From Voacanga thouarsii (lineage: Eukaryota > Streptophyta > Magnoliopsida > Gentianales > Apocynaceae), in contig JANUWF010001942.1 of the NCBI GenBank assembly GCA_026120185.1, positions 2,666,001-2,730,000 of the forward strand: DNA of 64,000 nucleotides, in the 5' to 3' direction. The translations under genes and the position numbers were made by a program. Position 1 is the first letter of the stretch. Every line of letters starts with the position of its first letter. Of the stretch, positions 24,184 through 34,875 are shown piece after piece. The notes beneath the pieces were generated by a model. It was not told where the DNA came from. It saw only the letters and a program-made list of their open reading frames with translations, and ran no database searches.

Positions 24184-24605
24184 TCTTGTTCTTATTTTCT
24201 CACCCACATATTCTTCTTATGTAATCCTCAAGCTATCTTCCTATTTTAACCTCAGGTAAAATTACCATTTTACCCTTCCTACCCAATAAGCATAACTAAG
24301 CCTTTTAACCTATAAACCACAATTCTTAAAGCACATAAAATCATTCAAAAATATATATATTCATGCAAAATAATATGATATGCATCCTGACCCCCTTACT
24401 CTAGGGTTGGCTTTAGGTGGGGTTTCACAATTTATCACTTACACGAGTCTTGCATTGGTTGTGAAAGATGTAGTATCATGTGTTTTATGTTCTTGAATGA
24501 AGAAAGCATTGAAGATATGGTTTGGAAATTGATTGAGTGATTGATTTAATCTTGTGTTTTCCTACTTGTTCTTGATACTTTGCTTGAGGACAAGCAAAGA
24601 CCTAA

Positions 24606-24618
24606 GTGTGGGGGAATA
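24606..24618 (+). other. Polypurine tract of element F
   Basis: GTGTGGGGGAATA immediately before the TGATAGGGG start of the 3' LTR, preceded by TTGCTTGAGGACAAGCAAAG, a signature of Tat/Athila 3' ends. Confidence 0.75.
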
Positions 24619-26179
24619 TGATAGGGGCTAAATTAGTCATGTTTTTCCTAATTATTTAAAGTTTTTTTGTGATATATTTTGTTCAATAACTAGTCATATT
24701 CCTTCATATTTGAGATTTTACCCTTGAAAAGGTGTTTTGTTCATTATTATAGATTTTTAGGGTAAAACAAAACAAAAACGTCACAAAACAGAGGAGAGGC
24801 AGTGCTTGCTAAGGCTCTAGAACCAGCGCCGGCCATGCACTGAATTGCACGAACTTCGAAGCGACAAAAAATTGTCAAAATAGAGGGGAATTGATGCCGG
24901 CTCCAAGAGTCAAGGTGGCACCAGCTGCATTTTGGTCTTCATTGTGCAAAATTCAGAGAAAAATCGGCGAACAAATAAAGAAGCAAAACACAACTGGCGC
25001 TGGCTCCAAAAGTCAAGGCGACGCCGACTGTGCCCTGAAGATAAGGCGATGCTTGATTTTTTCTACACGATTTTTGGTAATCTGCGGAGTTTTAGTATCT
25101 TCCAACTTCTACTCGGTCAAAAACTCTGTATCTACGAGTTTCGGCACTTCCTAAGCCTATAAATAGATGAAAAACACAAGGGGAAAAGGGGGAGAATTCA
25201 TTGATCATCATAGAAAATTACTCAATCAAAGGAGGAATTCTTCAATTCAAGGAGGGTTGTGCAGGAAGGTCTTCAAAGAAAGAAGAATGAGGCTTGTCTA
25301 TGAGTGCTTTCTTTTACTTTGTTTTCTTTTTCTTGGACAATGATATGTTAATTGTTTTATTGTAATTTGACGTTATTTTAGATATTTTTATATTTAGAGT
25401 TATTTGATCTTTTGATTAATTGATTGTTACCCTTGGTATTTAATTACTTGTGCTTATTACGAGATTGGTTGATTGTTTCTATCCATTAACTTACTTGGGA
25501 AAGGGGTTGATGGTGCTTTCAATTTGATTGATTTCATATCTGTTGTCTCTTAACTTGCTTGAGAAATGGGTTAATTGCTAAGAACTGGTAATTAAAGGTT
25601 AATTGATGTCTGTCAGAATATGGATTCATTGGTTAATTTCATGTTTTAAGTTTGCCAGAGTATGAAAATTTAATCAAGGATCGGGTTTAATGCATCTTTT
25701 AGGTAAGATTGGTTGAGACAGAGTATGTGATATTAAGTTACCTAGAAGATAGGGGTTCATGGATTGGGAAAGAAGTGAGTCTACTTTAATCCTTCATGAT
25801 GCCAAGAAAATTGTTGATTATGATAAAGGTTGGATACTTTAAGATCGTTCTTGTCTAAATAATGGCTTAAGTTACATAATTCTACATCCTTGACACACAC
25901 ACACACACACACACGCACACACACACACACATTTTTATTTATTTATTTATTTATTTATTTTTATTTCTTTTTCACTTTATCGAGTCGGTTAAATAATGAA
26001 AGAAATGTGATTAATATCTACTTGTTCCTGGAGGATCGACACTCGTTTGAACCCTATGCTCAGTTAATGATGAGTATGTTTGCTCATATGTGTGATTTGG
26101 GTTGAATGTTTTAATTTAAACTTGATTGGGAATGTGCTTAGTTTTTGTATTATTTTTATACCCAAGTCCGAACACATCA
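24619..26179 (+). repeat. 3' LTR of element F
   Basis: 1,561 bp, aligns with 13186-14663. It has about 80 extra bases near 24820-24890 and three GC-rich CTCCAAGAGTC-type motifs instead of two. TATAAATA box at 25158-25165. (CA)n microsatellite at about 25891-25932, then an ATTT repeat. The pair is diverged enough to be old. Confidence 0.85.
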
Positions 26180-27734
26180 AGTTACCTTCTGGAAAATCAA
26201 AGAAAATGTTACTAACCTTCATGGACCTAAGAAAGTGTGAGTACCAAAAATCATCTCTTCTTCTTATGTATAGGCACGGTCTTTAAGCTTCACCAAGTGG
26301 TTCTTGGACAGTGGTTGTTTAAGACACATGACTGAAAATGCAGCCTTGTTAGAAGATATTCAGACCACAAATGAAGGATTTGTTACGTTTAGAGACAAGA
26401 AGAAATGGAAGATTCTCGACATTGGTAATATTGGTAAAGGTTCCTTAACAATTATAAAGCAAGTTTTACTTATGGATGATTTGAAATATAATCTACTCAG
26501 CATTAGCCAACTTTGTGACAATAGTTGCAAAGTCGTTTTTGAAAAAGATTCTTACTCTATACTTGACAGTGAAAATCTCGAAATCATCTTTAATGCCGAA
26601 TGCATGAGAAATGTATATGTGTTTTATCTTAATGACCTTGTAGCAAATGGAATTAGATGCCTATCCATTCATGACAATGATGGTTATCTTTGGTATAACA
26701 GATTAGGTCATGTATCCTTTAATTTGTTAAACAAATTGTCCTCAAAAGAACTTGTTAGAGGGCTTCCAAAAATGAAATTTGATAAACATAAAATCTGTGA
26801 TGCATATCAATTTGAAAAGCAAATCAAAACCTCTTTTAAACCAAAGAAAATGATCTCTACCTCCAAAACCACTCGAATTAGTTCATATGGATTGTTTGGA
26901 CCCATGAGGACTGTTAGTCTTGGAGGTAAAAAATATGCACATGTAATTGTTGATGATTTTTCTAGATTTACCTGGACCTTATTTCTAGGACAAAATGATG
27001 AAGCTTTTTCTGAATTTTCAAAACTGATAAAGCACGTCCAAAACTCGATTGGATGCAAACTGGTTTCTATTAGAAGTGACAATGGCAAAGAATTTTGTAA
27101 CAGTGAATTTACTCACTTCTGTGATTAAAATGGAATCTTTCATAATTTTTCAGCAGCTAAAACTCCTCAACAAAATGGTGTTGTTGAAAGGAAAAATCGG
27201 ACTTTGCAAGAAATGGCTAGATCAATGCTTTGTGAAAATGCTCTTCCAAAATACTTTTGGGCGGAAGCTATTAACACAGCATGCTATACAATAAACTGAG
27301 TTATGTTAAGACCATTTTTGAGAAAAACTCCATTTGAACTTATGTTTGATAAAACTCCTACTATCTCTTATTTTAAAGTATTTGAATGTAAATGTTTTAT
27401 TCTAAATACAAGAGATAATCTTAAAAATTTTGATAGCAAGTCCGATGAGGGCATATTTCTTAGATATTCTTCCAATAAAAAGGCTTATAGAGTATACAAT
27501 AAAAAAACACTTTGTGTGGAAGAATCTGTACATGTTGTATTTGATGAATCTAACATTTATACTTCAAAAAGAGATGACGATGATGTAGGGAATTTAAATA
27601 AAGTTAAGTTAGATCATGTTAAAGCTCCAATATTAGATACTCATGCAAAAGAAGAAGAGATTGAAGAATTGCATATTGAACAAGAGAAAGAACAAACTGA
27701 AGATTCTGCAAATCATCAATTGCCGAAGGATTAG
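26180..27734 (+). pseudogene. Element D protease and integrase
   Basis: Open 26304-27128: FLDSGCLRHMTE (aspartic protease DSG), LLSISQLCD, LWYNRLGHVSFNLLNKLS (pre-integrase H-x-H type), KICDAYQFEKQ (zinc site with one Cys read as Tyr), GLFGPMRTVSLGGKKYAH, VIVDDFSRFTW and RSDNGKEF (integrase core). The first catalytic Asp of the usual H-M-D-L-F-G-P is lost through what looks like a pair of compensating small indels. A stop at 27126 precedes FHNFSAAKTPQQNGVVERKN in the same frame; another stop at about 27298; the integrase C-terminus is open 27303-27734. Confidence 0.85.
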
Positions 27735-29128
27735 AAATACAAATCAAGTCATCCAAAGGAACAAATTATTGGAGATCCAAATCATGGAGTTAAAACTAGA
27801 CGGTATTTCGTTGATAACTTTGCTTTTCTTTCAAATATTGAACCAAGCTGCATTGATATTACTTTACATGATGAATTTTGGATTATTGCCATGCAAAAAG
27901 AGCTTAATCAATTTGAAAGAAATCAAGTTTGGAAACTCGTTCCTAGACCTCATGATCGACTTGTTATTGGTACAAAATGGGTTTTTAGAAATAAGATTGA
28001 TGAAAATAGGACCATTATTAGAAATAAAGCTAGGTTGGTTGCCCAAGGATTTAATCAAGAAGAAGGCATTGACTATGATGAAACATTTGCACCTGTTGCC
28101 AGACTGGAATCCATACATATGTTACTTGCTTTTTCATTCTGCAAAAATTTCATACTTTATCAAGTGGATGTCAAAAGTGCATTTCTAAATGGCATTATTG
28201 AGGAGGAAGTGTATGTTGAACAACCTCCAGTTTTATTCAGGAGCACTTTTCAAATCACATTTTCAAACTTTCTAAAGCTCTTTATGGATTAAAGCAAGTT
28301 CAAAGGGCTTGGTATGAAAGACTTAGTGGATTCTTGATCTCAAAAGGATTCTTTAGAGGCTTGATTGATAATACCTTGTTCATCAAATCTGATAGCCCTG
28401 ATAATTTACTGATTGTTCAAATCTATGTTGATGATATTATTTTCGGTGCTACTAATGAATCTTTGTGCAAGATGTTTGCTAAGACTATGCAGCAAGAATT
28501 TGAAATGAGTATGATGGGAGAACAAAACTTCTTCCTCGGTCTGCAAATTAAGCAAACAAAGGACGGTATCTTTATTAATCAAGCTAAGTATGCCAAGGAG
28601 TTACTCAAAAGATTTGGAATGAATGAAGCAAAAGAAATCAGCACACCTATGAGTACATCTATTAAACTCGATCATGATGAAAAAGATTATGCAGGATGTA
28701 AAGTTAAAAGAAAAAGTACTAGTGGCCATTGTCAATTTTTTTGACACTCTTTTGTGTCATGGCACAGTAAAAAGCAGGCTTATGTATCCTTATCCACCAC
28801 TGATGCTGAATATATTACAGCCGGGAGTTGTTGTGCTCAAATTTTATGGATGAAGAATACATTGCTAGATTTTAATCTTAATTTTAATTGTGTACCTATA
28901 TTATGTGATAATACAAATGCCATCAATCTAATAAAAAATCTAGTGCAGTATTCGAGGACAAAGCACATTAAAGTTAAACACCACTTTATCCGAGACTATG
29001 TAGTCAAAGGTGATGTATGTGTTGAATATATCTCAATGAATGAACAACTTGCAGATATCTTCACTAAACCTCTAGCTGAATATAGATTCAACAATTTGAG
29101 AAGAGGTTTGGAAATTATAAGACTTTGA
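27735..29128 (+). pseudogene. Element D reverse transcriptase and RNase H
   Basis: RT starts at about 27850 ([65 protein letters not shown]). A frameshift near 28225 follows; the reading resumes with QIYVDDIIFGATNES (catalytic YVDD) at 28425. Around 28688 the text jumps from KLDHDEKD to YAGCKVKRKSTSGHC, about 100 residues short of the usual RT-RNase H linker, so an in-frame deletion is inferred. RNase H: SWHSKKQAYVSLSTTDAEY, CDNTNAINLIKN, RTKHIKVKHHFIRDYV, LADIFTKPL. A stop at 28742 splits it. Confidence 0.88.
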
Positions 29129-29559
29129 TAACTAACCATATGGTATAAGTTTTCTTTATGCAGGATTTGTGAAGAAAAAAGGTTTTGGAAACAAGTTCTA
29201 CATAAAAAATACCTTGTCATCTATTTTGCGCACGGTGTCTAAATCCAATTCCTACATCCAAGATGCTTTTCGGGAAAACATTCTTTAGGATAAAAGTTTC
29301 CGATTAGGTCTGATTCCAAAACCCATCCTTAATATTTTCTTATTCCAAATGTCGAATTTCAAAAAATTGGTTTGCGCATTTTCCCAAAGTCCTAAAAAAA
29401 AAAATGTTTTTAAGGCACTTTATTCTCACATTATCCTAGACATTCAAAGCAATCTGGTTTTCTCTCATTTGAAACCTTTGAAACCGTTCTTCTTCCAAAA
29501 ATCCTCTGTACTCTTCTTCTTCAAATACCAAAAAGCCCAGAAAAAGCCTCAATCTTTCA
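29129..29559 (+). other. Spacer between pol and post-pol ORF of element D
   Basis: Non-coding, pyrimidine-rich near 29480-29560. The plus-strand ORF at 29349-29573 is a shadow. Confidence 0.5.
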
Positions 29560-31052
29560 ATGGTAAAAACTAAATCTACCGTTCCAAAACCAAAGAAGGG
29601 GCAAAAATCATCTCCTGTGAAAAAGAAAATGACTTCGGGTTCAACCAAGGCGAAAGCGAAGGAAGCTTCTCCTCAACCACACTTTTCTGCTTCCCACTAC
29701 GATACGTCTGAATCTTCTTCAGAACAAGTGAGTTATGCAAATCAAGTACTCCGATTTCTTGATTCAAAGTGTGAAACTAAATACAATGATTGGGTTTCAA
29801 GAAATCGAATTGTAATCTCTGGCTATCGGGTTAACCATTCTGCCTTTCTAAATTTGTCTAATATTCTGGATATGTTTGATCATATTGGGTGGGGAAGTTT
29901 GTTGTCAGTTGATGAGAAAATATATACTCCTCTGGTCTAGGAATTTTACGATAACTTAAGAAAAGGAAAGCTGGAAGAAACTGAGAGAGGTTTTATGATT
30001 AGATGGTATGTGTCAAGAGTAAAGGGCAAAGAAATAGAATTTGATCATAGGCTGTTTAATAGAATTTGTGATATTAGAGATGCCGATTTTCAGTACTTTA
30101 AGCTAAACAAATTTCCTAAGGGAAAAGAAATTTTTTATTTGAAAAATTTTGAGAAACTGTTCACTAGAGGGAGAAGTTTTGAGACTTCTGGATATAGGAG
30201 TTCTAAATGGCTGAATGGGATGGGTAGAATCTTGCATCACATGGTGTCAACCATGATTGTCCCGAGTTCTGGCCATAAGACTTTTATAAGCATTCTGCAA
30301 ATGGTGATAATACTGGCTTTAGCTGAGAAAAGGCTAATAAATTTTGGGTTTCTGGCAACTAAGCTTATGTTGCAGTCTCGAAACACATCAAGCAAAGCTC
30401 TTCTATTTGGAAATCTGTTGACGAAAGTCTTTAAATTTTTTAAAATTGATTTAAGCTCTGTTCCCTGTGATCCCAGCAAAACAAACATTTACAACTTTGA
30501 TTCATTTGAAAAGATAGGATACGTAAGGAAGGAAAAATATGGAAATTGTTAAGAGAATCTACAGGAAAATAGAGAGAAAATTTGACAAAGATTAAGGAAG
30601 AAGGGAAGTCAAGAACAAAGAGAAAAATTGATGAAGTTTTTCAGGCAGAATCATCTACTAAAGGAATTATTCCGGACTCCGGCTTGTCTGAAAATATTCT
30701 GAGTGTAATTTGCTCCTTTGCTAAGAAATTGAAATCTTTTAGTTCAGAAATTAAGTGTCTTGGAAACAGACTTTCTGTTATTAAGAAATCCGCTAAGTCT
30801 TCTGAACATGAAAAAGCTGAGGGCAAGTCTAAATTACCGGTGGACAAAAAGGATTCATCTCCTGAACCTTCTCCTAAACCATCTCCTTCGCCTTCTCCTT
30901 TAAAGAAGACAAAGACTCCTCCTCCTTCTCCCAAGCCCAAACCCTCTGGAAAAAGACAAAAACACGTTGTGAAAAGAAAATCCAGCAAAATAGCTGGTCA
31001 GTTTTCCAAGAAGGGTGTTGGATCAAAGGGTGAAACCATCAATATTTCCTAG
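29560..31052 (+). pseudogene. Element D post-pol ORF (plant-transposon-protein-like)
   Basis: ATG at 29560, Lys/Pro-rich basic start (MVKTKSTVPKPKKG), then EQVSYANQVLRFLDSK, GWGSLLSVDEKIYTPLV, a stop at 29938, EFYDNLRKGKLEE, YVSRVKGKEIEFDHRLFNRI, RILHHMVSTMIVPSSGHKT, a stop at about 30550, and a Ser/Pro/Lys-rich tail with repeated PSPSP units (30860-30960). Domain order matches the post-pol ORF of element C. Such ORFs sit where SIRE-type elements carry an envelope-like gene; I see no clear transmembrane segment, and the function is unknown. Two nonsense mutations break it. Confidence 0.7.
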
Positions 31053-32418
31053 ACAGCATTATTGGGCAGCAACATTAGTTGATGAACAATTTTCATTCTG
31101 CACAAAGTTGAACAATTTACTTTTTCAGTCATTTCCATTATGTCTTCGGATAATTTCTGCTAGATACTTGTTTAAGCTTTCTTCTTTATTATGCTTATTA
31201 TCTATCTGGATTACTGTTGATTGCATATTATTCATATGGTTTTCTTCTACTCTCCTTCTGCTATGCTTCTTTTTTATTGATGACAAAGAGGGAGAAAGAA
31301 AATGTTGGTCTGTGAATTTTATGGTCTACATGACTGTTATATGCTGGTCTGTGAATATTATGGTCTGCATGATTGTTGTATGTTGTTGGTATGATGTTGT
31401 TTGCATTCACTGGGGAGAAAAAAATATGTTGGTCTGAAAATGTTATTGTCTGCATATATGCTGTTGTATGAAATTGTCGGCATGCATTAACTGATAAGGA
31501 GAAAATGTTAGGTCTTTGCATGTTAGGTCTGCATATGAGTGACGATCTACATGTTGATATGAAAAAAGTTATAGGTTCTGCATAATAATCTGATATGGAT
31601 TCTACATGACTGATGTTATATGTATGAACTGAATTTTGGGAATGACTTCTGTTTTGAAATTGGACTGATGATGGATTTGTGAAAGAACTGCTATGATAAT
31701 TGGAACTAATTTGAAAACTGAAAGTGTTAGTGGAGAGATGGACAGTTGCTGAATTTCAAGTAACTGCATAAACTGTTACGAATTGCATGAACTATTTCTG
31801 GTATGAACAGTTATGCATTGAAATCAAATTTGAACTGTTATAAAAAAATCACTGATATATTTTGATTCACTGTTCACAAAATTTTCTAAAAACCCCTATG
31901 TTTGTTACATTCAATTTTATTCAAAAACACAGATTTCTGGATGATTGAAACTAAATTTTGTGATAAGATTTTCGTGCATTGAGTCAAGGGGAGTTTTGGA
32001 CTCAGAAATTTTGAATCCAAAACAAATGTTCTTATCCAAATATTTTGAAAAATATTTTGGACATCTAAATTCCTATCCAAATGTAATTCTAAAAACATTC
32101 ATTCTTCCAAAACCATTTTGGATATACTTTTTGAATGAATAAATCGTTACTTCTACTCATCCCTCTTATGTTTGAAATAGTTACTTAAGCATATATTTAG
32201 GGGGAGTATTTTAGTATTTTATCTCTATCAAATCATTCTGAATATTTAGAGATATGATAAGGTTTTAGGTTCATTGAGATATGTTTACAATTTTTTTATC
32301 ATAAGATCTCTATAAGACCTATACGTAAGATTACATTTATTTGCACCTTTTTGTTCAACATGTTCTCTCTTTACATATCAAAAGTGTCATGCTTGTCATC
32401 ACTCAAAAAGGGAGAGAT
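31053..32418 (+). other. Element D 3' untranslated region and polypurine tract
   Basis: Contains GATGACAAAGAGGGAGAAAG (about 31278), the purine-rich string typical after SIRE-type ORFs, then 31300-31560 with diverged repeats of a TGGTCTGTGAAT/TGGTCTGCAT-like motif. The tract AAAAAGGGAGAGAT (32405-32418) directly precedes the 3' LTR. Confidence 0.7.
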
Positions 32419-33797
32419 TGTTAGCCCTGAGGACTTTCTTCTATGTTTTGATTTATGACAAATGTTGATATGGACTAAGTTGTCAATTTATTGTGATAGG
32501 ACATGTTTGACATTTATTCTTCAAAAGTCTTCAGATAAGAATTGTTGGAAACTCCTTCATCGCTGATTTCAAGATTAGAAGATCAAAATGAGAAAATTAA
32601 AGTATGAGGAGTTATATATCAAGGAAGCTGTTTATGAAGAATGATAGACTAGGAAGTATTATTAAGGTATATTTATTAATTCCTATGTCTTCTTATCTTT
32701 TGATTCATTTGACTTTACTTTGAAGCTTCAAAAGAGATGTTCTCAAAGTTTTTGAAATTCACAGAATTTTGGATGCAACAGTTTGAGTCCAAAAGGTTCA
32801 TCCAAAATCCTGTAAACTGGTTGAAAAATTTCTGTCAGGAATGTACCATTTTGGACTTATCTTTTGGATGCATCTTCGTCCAAAACTCGGATAAGTTTAA
32901 ACAAAAAATTTATAGCTGTTTTTTTATGACCGTTGGCACTTCACTTTTTGGCTCTATAAATAGCCCTTAAAGCAAGATTAAATACAAGATTTTTGAAACA
33001 TCTATCTTAGAAACATTATTACTCAATATTTTCAAAAATCTCCTTTTATCTAGCTTCAAAGTGAGTTCATTGTGTATCAAAGATAAAAGTATTTGTACCT
33101 TGTATCCGAGAGAACATCTGCTCAAGTAAGTGAGCTTATCTCTGTTCTATTGATATTCTAATCTCTGTTGTATTCAAGGTTGTGGTATAAAACTCATAGG
33201 GGTGAGCCTTGTATTGATTTATGCTCAATATAAAACTCATAGGGGTGAGCCTTGTATTGATTTATGCTCAAGGTTGTATGGTAAAACCCATAGCGGTGAG
33301 CCTTGTGTTGATTTATGTTCAAGGTTGTGTAGTAAAACCCATTGGGGTAATCCTTATTTTGTGGTTGTATTAAGGTTGTGGTGTAAAACCTAGTGAAGTG
33401 ATCCTTGATGTGTTTGCGTAACTGAGAGATTGTGAAAAACCTAGTGTGGTGATTCTCTCTTGTATGTGAAACAGTTTCATTAAGTGAGGTTAATGAAATA
33501 GGGTTAAAAATCCTTAAGTGTGAGGCTTAAGGCAGTGGATGTAGATCATTGTTGATCGAACTACTATACATCTATTGTCTAATTTTATTCAATTGTTCAT
33601 GTACTATTTTTTATGTTCTTTCACTATCCAAAACTGAATATACATCTACGAGTGCTTGGATAGTTTTCTATGCATCTATAAAGTCAATCCAAGCATCTTG
33701 GTGATCATCTTTGTTCAGCGTTTTAGATAAATTGGAAAAATTATTTTTGCTTGCCAAAAACCTTATTCACCCCCCTCCCCCCACCTAAGGTTTTTCA
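32419..33797 (+). repeat. 3' LTR of element D (full length)
   Basis: 1,379 bp, TGTTAGCCCTGAGG...GGTTTTTCA, followed by TSD TGAAC. TATA box 32955-32962. Five or so ~51-bp tandem units at 33175-33420 (CAAGGTTGT..GTAAAACC..GGTGAGCCTTG). A C-rich stretch CCCCCCTCCCCCCACC lies just before the end. Confidence 0.88.
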
Positions 33798-33802
33798 TGA
33801 AC

Positions 33803-34875
33803 CTTAAAATAGGAAGAGAAAGACCAATGTCAATAACTCATATCTTTAGCATCTAAGGTTGGGTCATATTAACTCAATCAGGATTTAGAGATTAATCCAT
33901 GATGGGCCTTTAGACTTATTGAAATTGGCAAGTTAGCCTCAGTGTGAATCCTGTCTTATGGAAAAAATGACCAAAAGGTTCTTTACCCAAAAGGAGGATA
34001 AAGCCAAGGAAGTACTGAGTCTTGTTCACATTGATGTGTGTGGTCCTTTGTCTGTACCAACAAGAGGGGGGGTTGAGTATTTCATCAGTTTCACAGATGA
34101 TTGTATAAGGTATGGTTATATCTTTTTGATGAGATGCAAACCTGACTCTTTTGACAAGTTCAAAGAGTTTAAGGCTGAAGTGGAGTGTCAGCTAGGTAAA
34201 CTAATCAAAACCTTACGATCAGATCATGGTGGAGAATACCTCCTTGGTGAATTCGAGGACTATACGGTACATCATAGGATAGTATCCCAACTCTCTACAC
34301 CGGTAACACCCCAATAGAATAGAGTAGCTAAGAGAAGGAACATGACATTGATGGAAATGGTCCGAAGCATGATGTTTCATGCTACTCTTCTAGTGTCTTT
34401 TTAGGGATATGCCTCAGAAATAGTAGCATATATTCTGAACTTGGTGTCTTCTAAGTCAGTACCTAGGACACCGTATGAGATGCAGATTGAGCATAAGCCA
34501 AATATAAATTATCTTAAGATATAGGGTTATCCAGCTTATGTATTGATTAAGAGAGACAAGTTAGAACCAAGATTAAAATTATACTATTTTGTTGGATATC
34601 CAAAAGGTACAAAGGGTAGCTATTATTATCATCCCAATGAGCAAAAAGTACTTGTGAGTACTAATGCTAAATACTTAGAGGATGATCAAAGTACATTCAT
34701 TAAAGGTTCAACAAGGTTGGAACTCGAAGAGAAGTCATCTTCTGAATCAACTTCTCCTAACCCGATTATAGAACAAAAAGAGGCAAACCTCAGGAACCTA
34801 TACAAACGGAGCCTCGTCGTAGTGGAAGGATATCTAGAGTTTCAGAAAGATGGACTGGAGAGGCTTTTGACTTAG
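33803..34875 (+). pseudogene. Element B integrase
   Basis: HLRLGHI (pre-integrase zinc region) at about 33853, SQPQCESCLMEKMTKRFF, then an open segment 33958-34317: VHIDVCGPLSVPTRGG (first catalytic Asp), FTDDCIRYGYIF, TLRSDHGGEYLL (second Asp, and Glu). After a stop at 34316, NRVAKRRNMTLMEMVRSMM, where the usual PQ-NGVAERRN motif sits. Further stop at about 34404. C-terminal part 34543-34875: RDKLEPRLKLYYFVGYPKGT. Nonsense mutations throughout. Confidence 0.8.

Larger units (their letters stand above)
20212..24429. mobile_element. Insertion G: ~4.2 kb solo-LTR-like element
   Basis: Termini TGTAATACCCCACTACCTA and, on the complement of the right end, TGTGAAACCCCACCTAAAG form imperfect inverted ends of TG...CA type. 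Flanks ATTAA (20207) and ATTTA (24430) match 4/5. The F sequence resumes after it and runs on to the F polypurine tract. No gag or pol motif is visible, so a very long solo LTR is the simplest reading; a non-autonomous DNA element is the alternative. It contains a (GA)n tract and a tRNA-like segment. Small plus-strand ORFs at 23056-23502 are not convincing genes. Confidence 0.55.
13186..26179 (+). mobile_element. Ty3/Gypsy Tat/Athila-like element F, lacking pol, inserted in D
   Basis: LTRs 13186-14663 and 24619-26179 both start TGATAGGGGCTAAATTA and end near CACATTA/CACATCA. PBS-like TTTTTGACGCCGTTGC follows the 5' LTR, and a polypurine tract GTGTGGGGGAATA precedes the 3' LTR. Flanks AATTA (13181) and AGTTA (26180) give a 4/5 TSD. 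Inside: gag (about 14940-16309), a post-gag ORF remnant (17375-18576), long non-coding DNA and insertion G. No protease, RT, RNase H or integrase motif is visible, so this copy is non-autonomous. Confidence 0.8.
10627..33797 (+). mobile_element. Copia LTR retrotransposon D (SIRE-like), TSD TGAAC
   Basis: 5' LTR 10627-11547 (3' end deleted), gag 11552-13185, then protease, integrase, RT and RNase H (26180-29128), post-pol ORF 29560-31052, polypurine tract, and 3' LTR 32419-33797. Perfect 5-bp TSD TGAAC at 10622-10626 and 33798-33802. It lies within element B and is split by Gypsy element F at 13186-26179. Two zinc-knuckle motifs, coiled-coil-like gag C-terminus and an extra ORF after pol fit the SIRE lineage. 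It is the best preserved Copia copy in the window but carries frameshifts, stops and an internal pol deletion. Confidence 0.88.
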
